From positions 1-64,000 of IMG/VR virus record IMGVR_UViG_3300012363_000001: a DNA stretch of 64,000 nucleotides. One strand, given 5' to 3'. This DNA comes from a virus. The position numbers and the translations under genes are program-made. Each line of letters opens with the position of its first letter. The stretch's first letter is position 1. Of this stretch, positions 1 to 6,903 are shown one piece after another. The notes below the pieces were generated by a model. That model saw only the letters and a program-made list of their open reading frames with translations. It had not been told where the DNA came from and searched no databases.

Positions 1-161
1 CGAATCCGAGTGAGGTCAACGATGAGTTGTTCACCCCCACCTTACAAGTCAACATCTCAGGGCACCTTCCGGCGGCAGGTGCGGGACATCCGACCCTGGG
101 ACCTGGCATATCCGATAAACGACAATATTCCACAGGAGTGTTCCATGATGAAAATTGCTGA
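1..161 (+). CDS. C-terminal fragment of unknown protein (partial)
   Basis: The frame starting at base 3 is open from the left edge to TGA at 159-161 and overlaps the next gene by 17 bases, as is usual for genes here. The readable tail is rich in Gly, Pro and Asp and shows no motif I recognise. It could be the end of a gene that starts outside the window, or simply an open non-coding frame. Confidence 0.35.
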   Translation, partial: NPSEVNDELFTPTLQVNISGHLPAAGAGHPTLGPGISDKRQYSTGVFHDENC

Positions 162-1377
162 CATCACCCCGACTATGAATTGGTGGGAAGCCGGCGTCAT
201 CGTACCCCTCGGTGATGGCTACATGGACCTCAGCTGGGTTGAGCAGGCTCTGGCGCAGCAGGCTCTGGTCGGTGCCCCGGCAAAGATGCGAGTTCAAGTC
301 GAAGGTAATCTCACCGGTCCAGGTTTCGATGAACTTCGCGTGGCCTTTGAAAGCAGACAAGAGCACCATGAAGGCCCCCGGAAGCTAACGCTCATCACCG
401 ATGATATCTCGGTCCGCGGCGGCCAGGAGCTGAGGGTTTTCTACTCTTTTGCCCGTGGCGCCGTGACCCTGATGTTTGACGGCGACATCCACGTGACCGC
501 AGAAGTTGTCACTAACGACCGAGAATACGCAGACCTGTTCATCAACTTCTTCAAAACATATCTCTCCGATGCTCCGCCTCCGGGCCGCGTGCACGTGGTC
601 ATTGAGACCCGGGAGGGTCCTGGCTTCACGTCCATGGGCATCGCCGGCATTCCCCTGGAGCGTGGCAATTACATGCCCCAGACCATCGCCGATTATGACC
701 GGGTTGTGGCTGACATCAGGGCCCGGACGCCGGCCGGCAGAATCGCCATCTTCGACGGACCCCCTGGTACCGGGAAGACGTACCTTATCCGGGGTCTACT
801 GGATGAAATCAAAGACGCCACTTTCGTCATTGTGCCGGCGAACCTGATTGCTCGTCTGGCCCAGCCGGGTACAATCCCGGCCCTGCTCAAGCTCAAGAAG
901 AAGGGAAGTCCAGAAGTCCCGATAGTCTTCATCGTCGAAGACGCTGATGAAGTCCTGGCCCCGCGGGCAGCTGATAACATGGACAGCATCACGAACATGT
1001 TGAACTTCGGCGACGGCATCCTCGGCTCGCTCCTGGACATCCGCATCGTGGCCACGACAAACGCCAAGCGACAGGACCTGGATGAGGCTATCCTCCGCCC
1101 GGGCAGGCTCAGCGTTGTTACCAAGGTCGAGGGCCTAAGCGCTCAGAGAGCTGGGGAGATTTACCACCGCCTGACCGGAAAGAGCCCATTTAGAGACATG
1201 ATAAGTCTCAGCCTCCGTGGCATCATCAGCCCCACGATGTCAGAGCAAAGTATTTTCAAAAATGGCGTCACCCTGGCCGAGGTCTATAGCCTGGCTCGGG
1301 ACGATGGCTGGACGCCACCGGTCATCAAGCGCCACGCAGCCGGATTCAGCATGTCTGAACCGCCCGAGGAGGATTGA
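145..1377 (+). CDS. AAA family ATPase
   Basis: The 410-aa product has a C-terminal AAA module: Walker A GPPGTGKT near residue 205, Walker B IVFIVEDADE near 260, sensor-1 ATTNA near 303 and an RPGRL segment near 318 typical of second-region-of-homology AAA proteins. The first ~190 residues match nothing I recognise and may bind a substrate or partner. I chose the ATG at 145 because AGGAG lies 7 bases before it; an in-frame start at 10 exists but lacks such a site. Such ATPases unfold or remodel proteins or nucleoprotein complexes; the target here is unknown. It is followed directly by the DUF6899-like gene (1-base overlap). Confidence 0.85.
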   Translation: MMKIADITPTMNWWEAGVIVPLGDGYMDLSWVEQALAQQALVGAPAKMRVQVEGNLTGPGFDELRVAFESRQEHHEGPRKLTLITDDISVRGGQELRVFYSFARGAVTLMFDGDIHVTAEVVTNDREYADLFINFFKTYLSDAPPPGRVHVVIETREGPGFTSMGIAGIPLERGNYMPQTIADYDRVVADIRARTPAGRIAIFDGPPGTGKTYLIRGLLDEIKDATFVIVPANLIARLAQPGTIPALLKLKKKGSPEVPIVFIVEDADEVLAPRAADNMDSITNMLNFGDGILGSLLDIRIVATTNAKRQDLDEAILRPGRLSVVTKVEGLSAQRAGEIYHRLTGKSPFRDMISLSLRGIISPTMSEQSIFKNGVTLAEVYSLARDDGWTPPVIKRHAAGFSMSEPPEED

Positions 1378-1691
1378 TGCCTTACGTTGACCAAAAACGA
1401 AGAGCCCGGCTGGACCTTCACATCAGTGAACTGGCGAACCTAATCAAGTACGAAGGCACTGGTCTGGCCTCGCACCAGCGGGAGCATGGCCTCGTCGCCG
1501 GGGACCTGAATTACTCCATCAGCCGGCTGGTGAACGAAATCATGCTCATCCCGACCCGGTACTGGATGATTGCCCTGGTCACCGGGGTCCTGCAGAACGT
1601 CAGCGCAGAGTTCTACCGGGTCGTGGTCGCCCCGTATGAAGAGAAACAGCTGAAGAAGACCGGGAACGTATTTCGCCAGGAAGATTCATGA
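1377..1691 (+). CDS. DUF6899-like phage protein
   Basis: The 104-aa product has GDLNYSISRL in the middle and an EFYRVVVAPYEEKQLKKTGN tail. I recall this arrangement from a small, widespread phage family of unknown function (DUF6899-like). The ATG at 1377 shares its A with the TGA of the ATPase gene, and GAGGAGG just upstream is the ribosome site. The assignment is from memory of the family pattern, not a search. Confidence 0.75.
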   Translation: MPYVDQKRRARLDLHISELANLIKYEGTGLASHQREHGLVAGDLNYSISRLVNEIMLIPTRYWMIALVTGVLQNVSAEFYRVVVAPYEEKQLKKTGNVFRQEDS

Positions 1692-1834
1692 CGAACTATA
1701 AGCTTCTCTGGGTCCTTTGGGGTGTAGTAGCAGTCTTCTGGAGCGGACTAGCGGTATTATGGGTGGTTCGATTTTTCCAGTGGCTACGACGCCTGAAGAC
1801 TGTCACCGTCACCGAAACCCGACACTCGGAGTAG
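1688..1834 (+). CDS. Small single-pass membrane protein
   Basis: This 48-aa product overlaps the previous stop as ATGA. Residues 5-30 are strongly hydrophobic with several Trp, followed by an Arg-rich segment (RRLK) that would face the cytoplasm. There is no family match; it resembles the many one-helix phage membrane proteins. Confidence 0.6.
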   Translation: MTNYKLLWVLWGVVAVFWSGLAVLWVVRFFQWLRRLKTVTVTETRHSE

Positions 1835-1836
1835 CT

Positions 1837-2163
1837 ATGGAAATCCCATTCACCAGATTCGTGCCCCCGCGCGGGCTTCAGATAAGCGTAAGCCATACGA
1901 CAGATTCGCAGGAACTTTTTGACAAGGCCATGGCTGTCATCAAAGCCGGGGGCAGATTCACGGTCGAAAGACTACGTACTGGGCATACAAGTTTTTGTTG
2001 CGAAGCCAAGGCCCATGACGCCGTCGACGACGATGACATCATGGACGTAGCCTGCGAGATTTCGTACAGTCCTGATGAACAAGCGGCGGTTGAAAAAGTG
2101 GTCCAGAACGCGTACAACTACGTGGTACTTAGGCTGGTGTCTTTGGATTTCGACAATGCCTAA
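1837..2163 (+). CDS. Hypothetical protein
   Basis: 108 aa starting at ATG 1837, with GGAG just before it (2 bases after the previous stop). The middle is acidic (VDDDDIMD) and the C-terminal third is predicted helical. I do not recognise the family. Confidence 0.65.
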   Translation: MEIPFTRFVPPRGLQISVSHTTDSQELFDKAMAVIKAGGRFTVERLRTGHTSFCCEAKAHDAVDDDDIMDVACEISYSPDEQAAVEKVVQNAYNYVVLRLVSLDFDNA

Positions 2164-2195
2164 AAGATATTCTTTCAAACCCTTGGTGGACACTA

Positions 2196-2561
2196 ATGGA
2201 AAATGAAATTGTCGTCGAGATTCGGGGCGTAACCGCCAGCGGCAAGTCAACCTTGGTTCAACTCTTCGAGCAGGTCTTGGCGGTGCATGGCATCGAGGTC
2301 GAGGTAACATACTTCGACGCCCGCCCGCCCCCTAGCGAACAGACCTATCGGCTCAAGGCTTTGAGAGAGTCTGGATTGAAGGTTCACATCATCGAAAAGC
2401 AAACCACCAAAGAAGAACACTGTGGCTTTTGGAAGTGCGAAGACTGCCAGCTGCCCCAGGTGCCGGTGGACTTGGTCACTAAAGGGGACCACCATGGTGG
2501 CTTAAAGCGAGTCTGTGTGGACCGAAATGCCTGCCATCAAAGGGAAAAGCTAAACCGATGA
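2196..2561 (+). CDS. Small P-loop NTPase / kinase-like protein
   Basis: The 121-aa product starts with a beta strand and a Walker A motif, GVTASGKST (residues 11-19), as in nucleotide kinases. A Cys/His cluster (CGFWKCEDC) near residue 69 could bind zinc. At 121 aa it is much shorter than a full kinase and no clear Walker B is visible, so it may be a reduced or regulatory P-loop protein. Confidence 0.65.
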   Translation: MENEIVVEIRGVTASGKSTLVQLFEQVLAVHGIEVEVTYFDARPPPSEQTYRLKALRESGLKVHIIEKQTTKEEHCGFWKCEDCQLPQVPVDLVTKGDHHGGLKRVCVDRNACHQREKLNR

Positions 2562-2896
2562 ACACTAAAAACGAAGGACCGTTCATACACTTCCAGAAGC
2601 TGAATAAACCCCTCGGCAGGAAGACTGAAATCTGGAACGTGGACCCCCTGCAGGCCGGTGGTTTCACCCTTGGCCAGGTCAAGTGGTTCGGGGCTTGGCG
2701 CCGGTATGCCTTTTTCCCGAACGCTGGCACGGTCTTCGAGGAAACCTGCCTGCGGCAAATCGCCAACTTCTGCCAACACGAGACCTACGTCTACAAAGAA
2801 AGTAGACCGAACTTGCGTGTTGTCCCCAGCATAGTCGACTCAAATCAGCAAGGAATCCCAGATGAGACTCCTCCTAGCCTTCCTCCTACTGGTTAG
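2558..2896 (+). CDS. Hypothetical protein
   Basis: 112 aa, ATGA overlap with the P-loop gene. Aromatic-rich (WFGAWRRYAFF) with no known motif to my eye. The last ~12 codons overlap the start of the lipoprotein gene at 2862. Confidence 0.65.
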   Translation: MNTKNEGPFIHFQKLNKPLGRKTEIWNVDPLQAGGFTLGQVKWFGAWRRYAFFPNAGTVFEETCLRQIANFCQHETYVYKESRPNLRVVPSIVDSNQQGIPDETPPSLPPTG

Positions 2897-3329
2897 TTGC
2901 GTCCCGACAAAGTACCTCCGGATTAGCCCCTGCGTTAATCTCATCAAATCCGAGTTCCCTATTCCCCAGTCCGCCATCGACTTTGACTTCGACTTGGCCC
3001 GGGAGATTCTGGACCGTCGGCACATCCTGCCCCGAGAGAAGTTCTGTCCAGTATTCTCCGGGGTTAGCATCCACGTCCGAACCGACTATTCGTGGTACGC
3101 CAATACTTCGCGAGGTCCGGTTGTGGCTGTCGGCGCTTATCTGCAGAACAAGATAGAGCTGAACAATACCGGCAGCGCCTTGCTGCACGAGTTGCTCCAT
3201 CACCTGGAAGCGGGGATTTCAACCGACCACGACCATTGGTGGGAAAAGGGATACTACGCCGCGGACCTTGAGTTCGGGACCCGGTACCAGGCCTTCAACT
3301 CACCTCCGAGTGGACCGACTGGGAATTGA
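2862..3329 (+). CDS. Putative lipoprotein with HExxH metallopeptidase motif
   Basis: The 155-aa product starts with a lipoprotein-type signal (hydrophobic run ending LLVSC, lipobox Cys near residue 13), so it would be exported and lipidated in a diderm host. Near residue 108 it carries LLHELLHHLEAG, an HExxH zinc-peptidase core, followed by a His-rich DHDHWW segment. It could act on the cell envelope during infection or as a superinfection factor. Its last 19 bases overlap the tRNA-Ala gene on the other strand. Confidence 0.65.
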   Translation: MRLLLAFLLLVSCVPTKYLRISPCVNLIKSEFPIPQSAIDFDFDLAREILDRRHILPREKFCPVFSGVSIHVRTDYSWYANTSRGPVVAVGAYLQNKIELNNTGSALLHELLHHLEAGISTDHDHWWEKGYYAADLEFGTRYQAFNSPPSGPTGN

Positions 3330-3499
3330 ACCCAGCGCGAATCGCTTGCAAGGCGTTTCTGTACCCCAGTACTCAGCCCAGACACTTTAGATTGCTGCCG
3401 CCAGCAACGGTCGCAGTAAATTCCCCGCGGGAACATCCCAATATAACGCAGTTCACAGAATCTCTTGCCCTGGCATCGCCGACACGGTCTTTTGTACAT
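3254..3499 (-). CDS. Small zinc-ribbon protein whose frame reads through tRNA-Ala
   Basis: 81 codons from ATG 3499. TAAGGAG lies 7 bases before the start, a strong ribosome site. The first 36 residues look like a real zinc ribbon: CRRC and CDRC pairs flanking a basic, aromatic stretch. From about codon 40 on, the same-strand frame is the translation of the tRNA-Ala gene (3311-3379) and ends beyond it at 3254. The tail is therefore probably not a designed protein sequence; either an earlier stop was lost or a tRNA inserted. Confidence 0.5.
   Translation of the reverse strand: MYKRPCRRCQGKRFCELRYIGMFPRGIYCDRCWRQQSKVSGLSTGVQKRLASDSRWVQFPVGPLGGELKAWYRVPNSRSAA
3311..3379 (-). tRNA. tRNA-Ala (anticodon UGC)
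   Basis: The reverse strand folds as a cloverleaf: acceptor GGGCTGA/TCGGTCC with discriminator A, T-arm CTGGG-TTCAATT-CCCAG, anticodon loop CTTGCAA. It has the G3-U70 pair that identifies tRNA-Ala. The D-arm is reduced (3-bp stem, 5-base loop) and the anticodon stem has one mismatch, giving 69 bases. CCA is not encoded. Confidence 0.85.
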
Positions 3500-3530
3500 A
3501 GTCCAACTCCTTAGGTTAGTGAGTTGGACT
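3500..3530 (-). promoter_or_regulatory. Hairpin overlapping the ribosome site of the zinc-ribbon gene
   Basis: A perfect 10-bp inverted repeat (AGTCCAACTC / GAGTTGGACT, 11-base loop) lies immediately before the ATG at 3499. On the minus strand its 3' arm contains the GAG of the TAAGGAG ribosome site, so folding would hide it. It could control translation or be an operator. Confidence 0.55.
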
Positions 3531-3532
3531 AA

Positions 3533-3588
3533 TGTAGATTGATACATCAAAAGGTGGGAAATCTACACTTTACTGGTGTCAATCTACA
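3533..3588. repeat. Inverted repeat upstream of tRNA-Ala unit
   Basis: TGTAGATTGA at 3533-3542 and its exact reverse complement at 3579-3588, with a third partial copy (AATCTACA) at 3560-3567. It lies between tRNA-Pro and the zinc-ribbon gene. It may be a protein-binding site or an RNA-processing hairpin. Confidence 0.5.
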
Positions 3589-3596
3589 ACGGGAAT

Positions 3597-3668
3597 TCTA
3601 GGTGTTGGGACTCGAACCCAAAGCCTCCGGCTTCCGACGCCGGTAGTCTACCATTGACGTACACCTAG
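3597..3668 (-). tRNA. tRNA-Pro (anticodon CGG)
   Basis: A full cloverleaf is readable on the minus strand: acceptor CTAGGTG/CACCTAG, discriminator A, anticodon arm CCGGC-GTCGGAA-GCCGG, T-arm TTGGG-TTCGAGT-CCCAA. The C1-G72 first pair is the usual mark of bacterial tRNA-Pro. It reads codon CCG. A small hairpin (GCGACC/GGTCGC, 3675-3692) lies just upstream. Confidence 0.88.
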
Positions 3669-3739
3669 GGATTGGCGACCGATTATGGTCGCGGACTAGG
3701 GTGCAGCCTTGGAAGACGTGAGTTCATCAGAGAAGAAGA

Positions 3740-4036
3740 TTACTTCCCGTTGATGCACACCGCGATGTCGAGTTGATTATCGCCCTTCTCAACGCAGACC
3801 AACTGCCGTTTCCATTCCTCAGGCGGCAATTGTCTTTTGGCTTCTTCAGAGTACTCCATGCAGATTGGCAAATACTGTTCAAGCGAAATGTGCCGGTGAA
3901 GGTTGAGACTGGACTCGTTGAGCCGGTAGAACTTCCGGCAGGCATCTTCCATGGTGAATTCGTGTCTGGCCGAGGTCTTGTGACAGCCGATGCTGAGGCT
4001 AGCGACGGTCAGTAGCGCCGCGATGAGATTTTTCAT
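3740..4036 (-). CDS. Putative lipoprotein
   Basis: 98 aa with a signal ending LSIGC (lipobox Cys near residue 18). The mature part is charged, contains Cys pairs (ICMEY, LVCVE, AVCIN) that could form disulfides outside the cytoplasm, and has no family I recognise. An AGAGG site precedes the ATG. It is followed on the same strand by tRNA-Pro. Confidence 0.65.
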   Translation of the reverse strand: MKNLIAALLTVASLSIGCHKTSARHEFTMEDACRKFYRLNESSLNLHRHISLEQYLPICMEYSEEAKRQLPPEEWKRQLVCVEKGDNQLDIAVCINGK

Positions 4037-4044
4037 TGGGATTT

Positions 4045-4926
4045 TTACCTCTGTTCCTGTATGTAAAACTTCGGGTCAGATACCCCTGGTCTTGGATTTT
4101 CCTTACAGGTCATTTCCCCGTTCTTGTCCATGCAGGATTTGAATCCGAAAAGCATGCGGAGGAAGTCCATCTTGGCCTCGACCTTCAGGGTCGGAGGAAT
4201 TTCCCGGCTATCAACGGTACCGTCGACGGCCTTGTGGTCAACAGCTTCTTGCCAGGTCAGGAACCATGCCGTCGGGCCAGCTTTGGCGATAATCTGGTCG
4301 ACGCTCAGGTCCATTTTCCGGGCTGCCATTTCCAGGATAGCTCGGTGGGTCTTGGTCAGGTAGTCAGCAATCATCCCCATCTGGGTCGCATTGCCCCGGG
4401 CTCCGCCCGCGGGTTCGTGAATCATGAGCACGGTGCGCTTGGTCATCAATCTCCGGTCACAGGCCTGGAGGATGTAAAATGCCATGGACATGGCCTTGTG
4501 GTCCGCCACACAGACAGTCGGGATGCCGGCATTCTCGATGGCATCAATCATCTTCTCGCCGCTGTCGATGACCCCGCCAAAGCTGTGGATGCGAATCCAG
4601 AGTTCCTTCGTGGTCCCACCCTTTTTGATTTCCTCAATCTTGTCGATGAAGGGACCGGCGGTGCTGTCGTCGATGTCTTCGATTTCCAGGGTGACTTTCT
4701 CCGGGAAGGAGTCATCTTTCTTGGAGGCTTCGTCAAGCTCTTTCTGAGCCTTGGCAGCCTGGCGAGAGGCTTCGTCGGCCTTCTCTTTGGCCTCTTCAAC
4801 CTTTTTCTTGGTCTCTTCGACCTTTTTCTTTTGCTCGGCTGGAGTCGGCTTGGGGGTTTCGGTAGTCGTCTGGGCTAGCGTCGGAAAAGCCAAGAACAGG
4901 GACAGGGCAAAAGCGGCAGCTTTCAT
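4045..4926 (-). CDS. Secreted ClpP/S49-like serine protease with coiled coil
   Basis: 293 aa. A Sec signal peptide (residues 1-19, ending FPTLAQ) is followed by a Lys/Glu-rich coiled coil (about 30-75) and a ClpP-fold domain. The domain shows IRIHSFGG (oxyanion strand), Ser in KAMSMAF as likely nucleophile and His in MIHEPAGG. ClpP relatives are normally cytoplasmic; SppA/S49 and NfeD-type relatives act at the envelope, so export fits a membrane or periplasmic role. The start at 4926 was chosen because the signal peptide begins there and GGAG precedes it; 13 extra codons upstream are open. Confidence 0.8.
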   Translation of the reverse strand: MKAAAFALSLFLAFPTLAQTTTETPKPTPAEQKKKVEETKKKVEEAKEKADEASRQAAKAQKELDEASKKDDSFPEKVTLEIEDIDDSTAGPFIDKIEEIKKGGTTKELWIRIHSFGGVIDSGEKMIDAIENAGIPTVCVADHKAMSMAFYILQACDRRLMTKRTVLMIHEPAGGARGNATQMGMIADYLTKTHRAILEMAARKMDLSVDQIIAKAGPTAWFLTWQEAVDHKAVDGTVDSREIPPTLKVEAKMDFLRMLFGFKSCMDKNGEMTCKENPRPGVSDPKFYIQEQR

Positions 4927-4993
4927 ATTCAGGTGCTCCACCAAAGGGAGTGGTGAAATGACCACATAAATATTAGATTATGTCCGGAACAAA

Positions 4994-5254
4994 TTACTTG
5001 TAGTCGCTGAGGTCCTGGGCCTGGGCCCGGTTGTCGGCGGCAATATCTTCGTCGTAGGTCTTGCCGGTCTTTGAGTCAACCCACTTGTTACTGACGTGCG
5101 CCCCAGCAAAGATGGCGTAGACCGCCATCAGGCCGCCATTGAGGGTCGACAAGCTCACAGCCAGTTCCGGATATCTCTTGGTCAGCAGCCAGCTGGCCAT
5201 CATCATCAGGGCAGTGCCGATGCCAAAAACCAATTTCTCTTCGGTGTATCTCAT
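4994..5254 (-). CDS. Holin-like membrane protein
   Basis: 86 aa with two hydrophobic helices (about 8-25 and 37-53) and a charged C-terminus. Size, topology and its position next to a coiled-coil membrane protein and a secreted protease suggest a lysis or membrane role. No sequence signature proves it is a holin. Confidence 0.6.
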   Translation of the reverse strand: MRYTEEKLVFGIGTALMMMASWLLTKRYPELAVSLSTLNGGLMAVYAIFAGAHVSNKWVDSKTGKTYDEDIAADNRAQAQDLSDYK

Positions 5255-5592
5255 CGGCTGAACCAGTCGACAACTACGGTCCCGAGCTTGGTACTGACAG
5301 CTCCGGCACCGGCAATGAGTAAGGGGACTATGAACTTCTTGAGACCGCGGACCCTCTTCCGGCGTCTCTGCTCCAGGTCTTCGAGGGCTTCAATTCTGGG
5401 GAGATGCTTGCCGACGGCTTCGCCGATGGCTTTTGTCTGGGTGGATATCTCATGGAAACCGTTCTGCAGCTGGGTACCGAGGTTGTCAATCTTGACACCG
5501 TATTCACCAATCTTAACAGCTACTTCCCGTGATGCTTCTTCTACGCGTTGGAGTCGGGTCTCGTGACTGGTCAACAGCTCTGGAAGCTCCAT
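5251..5592 (-). CDS. Coiled-coil protein with C-terminal membrane helix
   Basis: 113 aa: an amphipathic coiled coil over residues 5-80 and one hydrophobic segment (FIVPLLIAGAGAVS) near 88-102. It overlaps the holin-like gene by 4 bases. It may be a spanin- or antiholin-type partner; this is inferred from topology only. A GGAG site precedes the ATG, and a CAATCT element lies 23 bases upstream. Confidence 0.6.
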   Translation of the reverse strand: MELPELLTSHETRLQRVEEASREVAVKIGEYGVKIDNLGTQLQNGFHEISTQTKAIGEAVGKHLPRIEALEDLEQRRRKRVRGLKKFIVPLLIAGAGAVSTKLGTVVVDWFSR

Positions 5593-5614
5593 AGGGTCTC
5601 CTCACCTAGGGAAT

Positions 5615-5620
5615 AGATTG
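5615..5620 (-). promoter_or_regulatory. CAATCT element before 5251-5592
   Basis: On the minus strand AGAGACAATCTATTCC precedes the gene; the same core recurs before other late genes (see findings). Candidate -10-like late promoter element. Confidence 0.4.
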
Positions 5621-5623
5621 TCT

Positions 5624-5710
5624 CTACCAGGGTGAAAAAGAAAAGGGCCACGCCTTTGGAGTAGCCCCGTATATTTTCTCAAGGTGGTCAATAAGGGTGA
5701 CGCCGCCCAT
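5624..5710 (-). CDS. Possible 28-aa peptide
   Basis: ATG at 5710 lies 8 bases after a CAATCT element, as for several larger genes. The peptide (28 codons, Trp/Pro-rich end) has no recognisable feature, and the terminator-like hairpin at 5645-5667 lies within it, so it may not be a gene. Confidence 0.25.
   Translation of the reverse strand: MGGVTLIDHLEKIYGATPKAWPFSFSPW
5645..5667 (-). terminator. Rho-independent terminator-like hairpin
   Basis: Minus strand: 7-bp stem GGGCTAC/GTGGCCC with a 9-base loop, followed by TTTTCTTTTT. It would end transcription coming from 5728-5952 and upstream genes. Confidence 0.55.
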
Positions 5711-5718
5711 GGGGTTGA

Positions 5719-5724
5719 AGATTG
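5719..5724 (-). promoter_or_regulatory. CAATCT element after 5728-5952 stop
   Basis: AGAGACAATCTTCAACCCC on the minus strand, 8 bases before ATG 5710. It shares AGAGACAATCT with the copy at 5615. Confidence 0.35.
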
Positions 5725-5727
5725 TCT

Positions 5728-5952
5728 CTAGTCGTGGTGCCAAAGCTCGTGTCCGTCCAGGGCCTTCCGGACACGATTTTCAATCATCTTCAGAACCCAA
5801 TGGAATAGGACCGGGAAACGTAGTTCTACTTCCGCGCAGGCGTTGCACCGAACCTTGCTTGGATGACGACCTCCTACGTATTCTTCCAGGTCCGCGTTGG
5901 AGTGAAAAGGAATTGCCTCCAGGCAGACTGCACATGGGAACACGAAGCTCAT
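5728..5952 (-). CDS. Small zinc-finger-like protein
   Basis: 74 aa with CAVC near the N-terminus and CNAC near residue 36, a Cys4 arrangement likely to bind zinc; the rest is basic and aromatic. ATGA overlap with the small membrane gene upstream. Function unknown. Confidence 0.6.
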   Translation of the reverse strand: MSFVFPCAVCLEAIPFHSNADLEEYVGGRHPSKVRCNACAEVELRFPVLFHWVLKMIENRVRKALDGHELWHHD

Positions 5953-6083
5953 TTCGTCAAGGTCCTATAAAGCTTTCCGAGATTGAGCCCGACGACGAAG
6001 ACGAAGGCAGTTGCAATCCAGGCAACCCCGAGGATGACGATGATGTCGAAAAGCAATTCGCCGATTTCTGCAAAGCTGCTCAT
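5949..6083 (-). CDS. Small membrane protein (44 aa)
   Basis: The ATG at 6083 has a perfect AAGGAGATGAA ribosome site, and the gene overlaps both neighbours by 4 bases. Residues 11-33 form one hydrophobic helix rich in Ile and Val, with a basic tail. Function unknown; it sits between a homing endonuclease and a zinc protein. Confidence 0.7.
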   Translation of the reverse strand: MSSFAEIGELLFDIIVILGVAWIATAFVFVVGLNLGKLYRTLTK

Positions 6084-6490
6084 TTCATCTCCTTCATGGT
6101 TTTCCAAACCCATTCTCTTTGCTGCTTTATCTCAAGTGAGAGCTTCTTCCTTCTGAGATTCACAGGCCATAAACTTTCATTCTGCAATAGGAAACCGGCT
6201 TCTGCTTTTTTAACAGTCAAATAAGGCAAAAGGCGCTTGAGCGCAGGGAAAAGAGCTTGGCCACGTAATCTCCATTGCCAACCTTGCTTGGTATTTTTGG
6301 TTTTCTGAACTCCAATATTGCCACCGTTGAAGATGACCTGCAACAGCTCAAGTGGGCCACGGCTTAATTGGGAAACTGTAAGAACAGGCACGTGACTGAC
6401 GAAACCATTGCCAAGGCCTCTGCAAACGTGCAAACAGCCTTCACCATCTATGAACCCTGCGGCCCAAGCTAGAGTTAACTTCTTGGTCAT
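6080..6490 (-). CDS. LAGLIDADG-type homing endonuclease
   Basis: 136 aa with a single LAGLIDADG-like motif, AAGFIDGEGCLHV (about residues 10-22), so it would act as a homodimer. The remainder has the strand/helix pattern and basic residues of this family, including the C-terminal YLTVKKAEA segment. It is free-standing, not inside an intron I can see. It probably spreads by cutting allelic sites lacking it. Confidence 0.8.
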   Translation of the reverse strand: MTKKLTLAWAAGFIDGEGCLHVCRGLGNGFVSHVPVLTVSQLSRGPLELLQVIFNGGNIGVQKTKNTKQGWQWRLRGQALFPALKRLLPYLTVKKAEAGFLLQNESLWPVNLRRKKLSLEIKQQREWVWKTMKEMK

Positions 6491-6903
6491 CTGCGAACCT
6501 TAGTTGGATTCTCTTCTTCCCAGATGCTCATGGCTTTGATGGCTTCTTCGGCACTAACGAAGTGATAGACCCCGTCCATGTTAAAAAAGATATTTTCGCG
6601 AAGAGCCCGGCCGACCACGAACGTTGTCTTGCCCCAAGCAAGTGCGAACCCAAGTTCCGAGTACGTGGCACAGCACTTCGGGTCGTTAAGGAGCAGAACC
6701 GCATCGGCTCTCCAGACCCCGTCGAAATCCGCATCAGCGCTACTCTTCAAGAATTCATGGAGAGCTTCGCCGGTAAACTTGAGCTTCTCCACCGGGAACG
6801 TGGTCCAGTCATGGGTGATTTCATGGCCGGCGGCCGCGACCAGAGCCTGGATATGTCGGACCGCGGGGATTTCACCAAAACTTCCAGCAACGTAGACTCT
6901 CAT
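6487..6903 (-). CDS. Nucleoside 2-deoxyribosyltransferase-like protein
   Basis: 138 aa with the family pattern: N-terminal MRVYVAGSF, an IQALVAAAGHEITHDW stretch, RADAVLLLNDP and ELGFALAWGKTTFVVG. These match deoxyribosyltransferase-fold (DUF4406-like) proteins, which exchange or remove bases on deoxyribonucleosides or deoxynucleotides. In phages they fit nucleotide salvage or DNA-base modification. The catalytic Glu is probably in SELGFA. Exact substrate unknown. Confidence 0.75.
   Translation of the reverse strand: MRVYVAGSFGEIPAVRHIQALVAAAGHEITHDWTTFPVEKLKFTGEALHEFLKSSADADFDGVWRADAVLLLNDPKCCATYSELGFALAWGKTTFVVGRALRENIFFNMDGVYHFVSAEEAIKAMSIWEEENPTKVRR

Noticed and set aside
4036-4878. 280-codon open frame on the plus strand
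   Set aside because: Antisense to the ClpP-like protease; low-complexity Leu/Phe/Gly runs come from the coiled coil.
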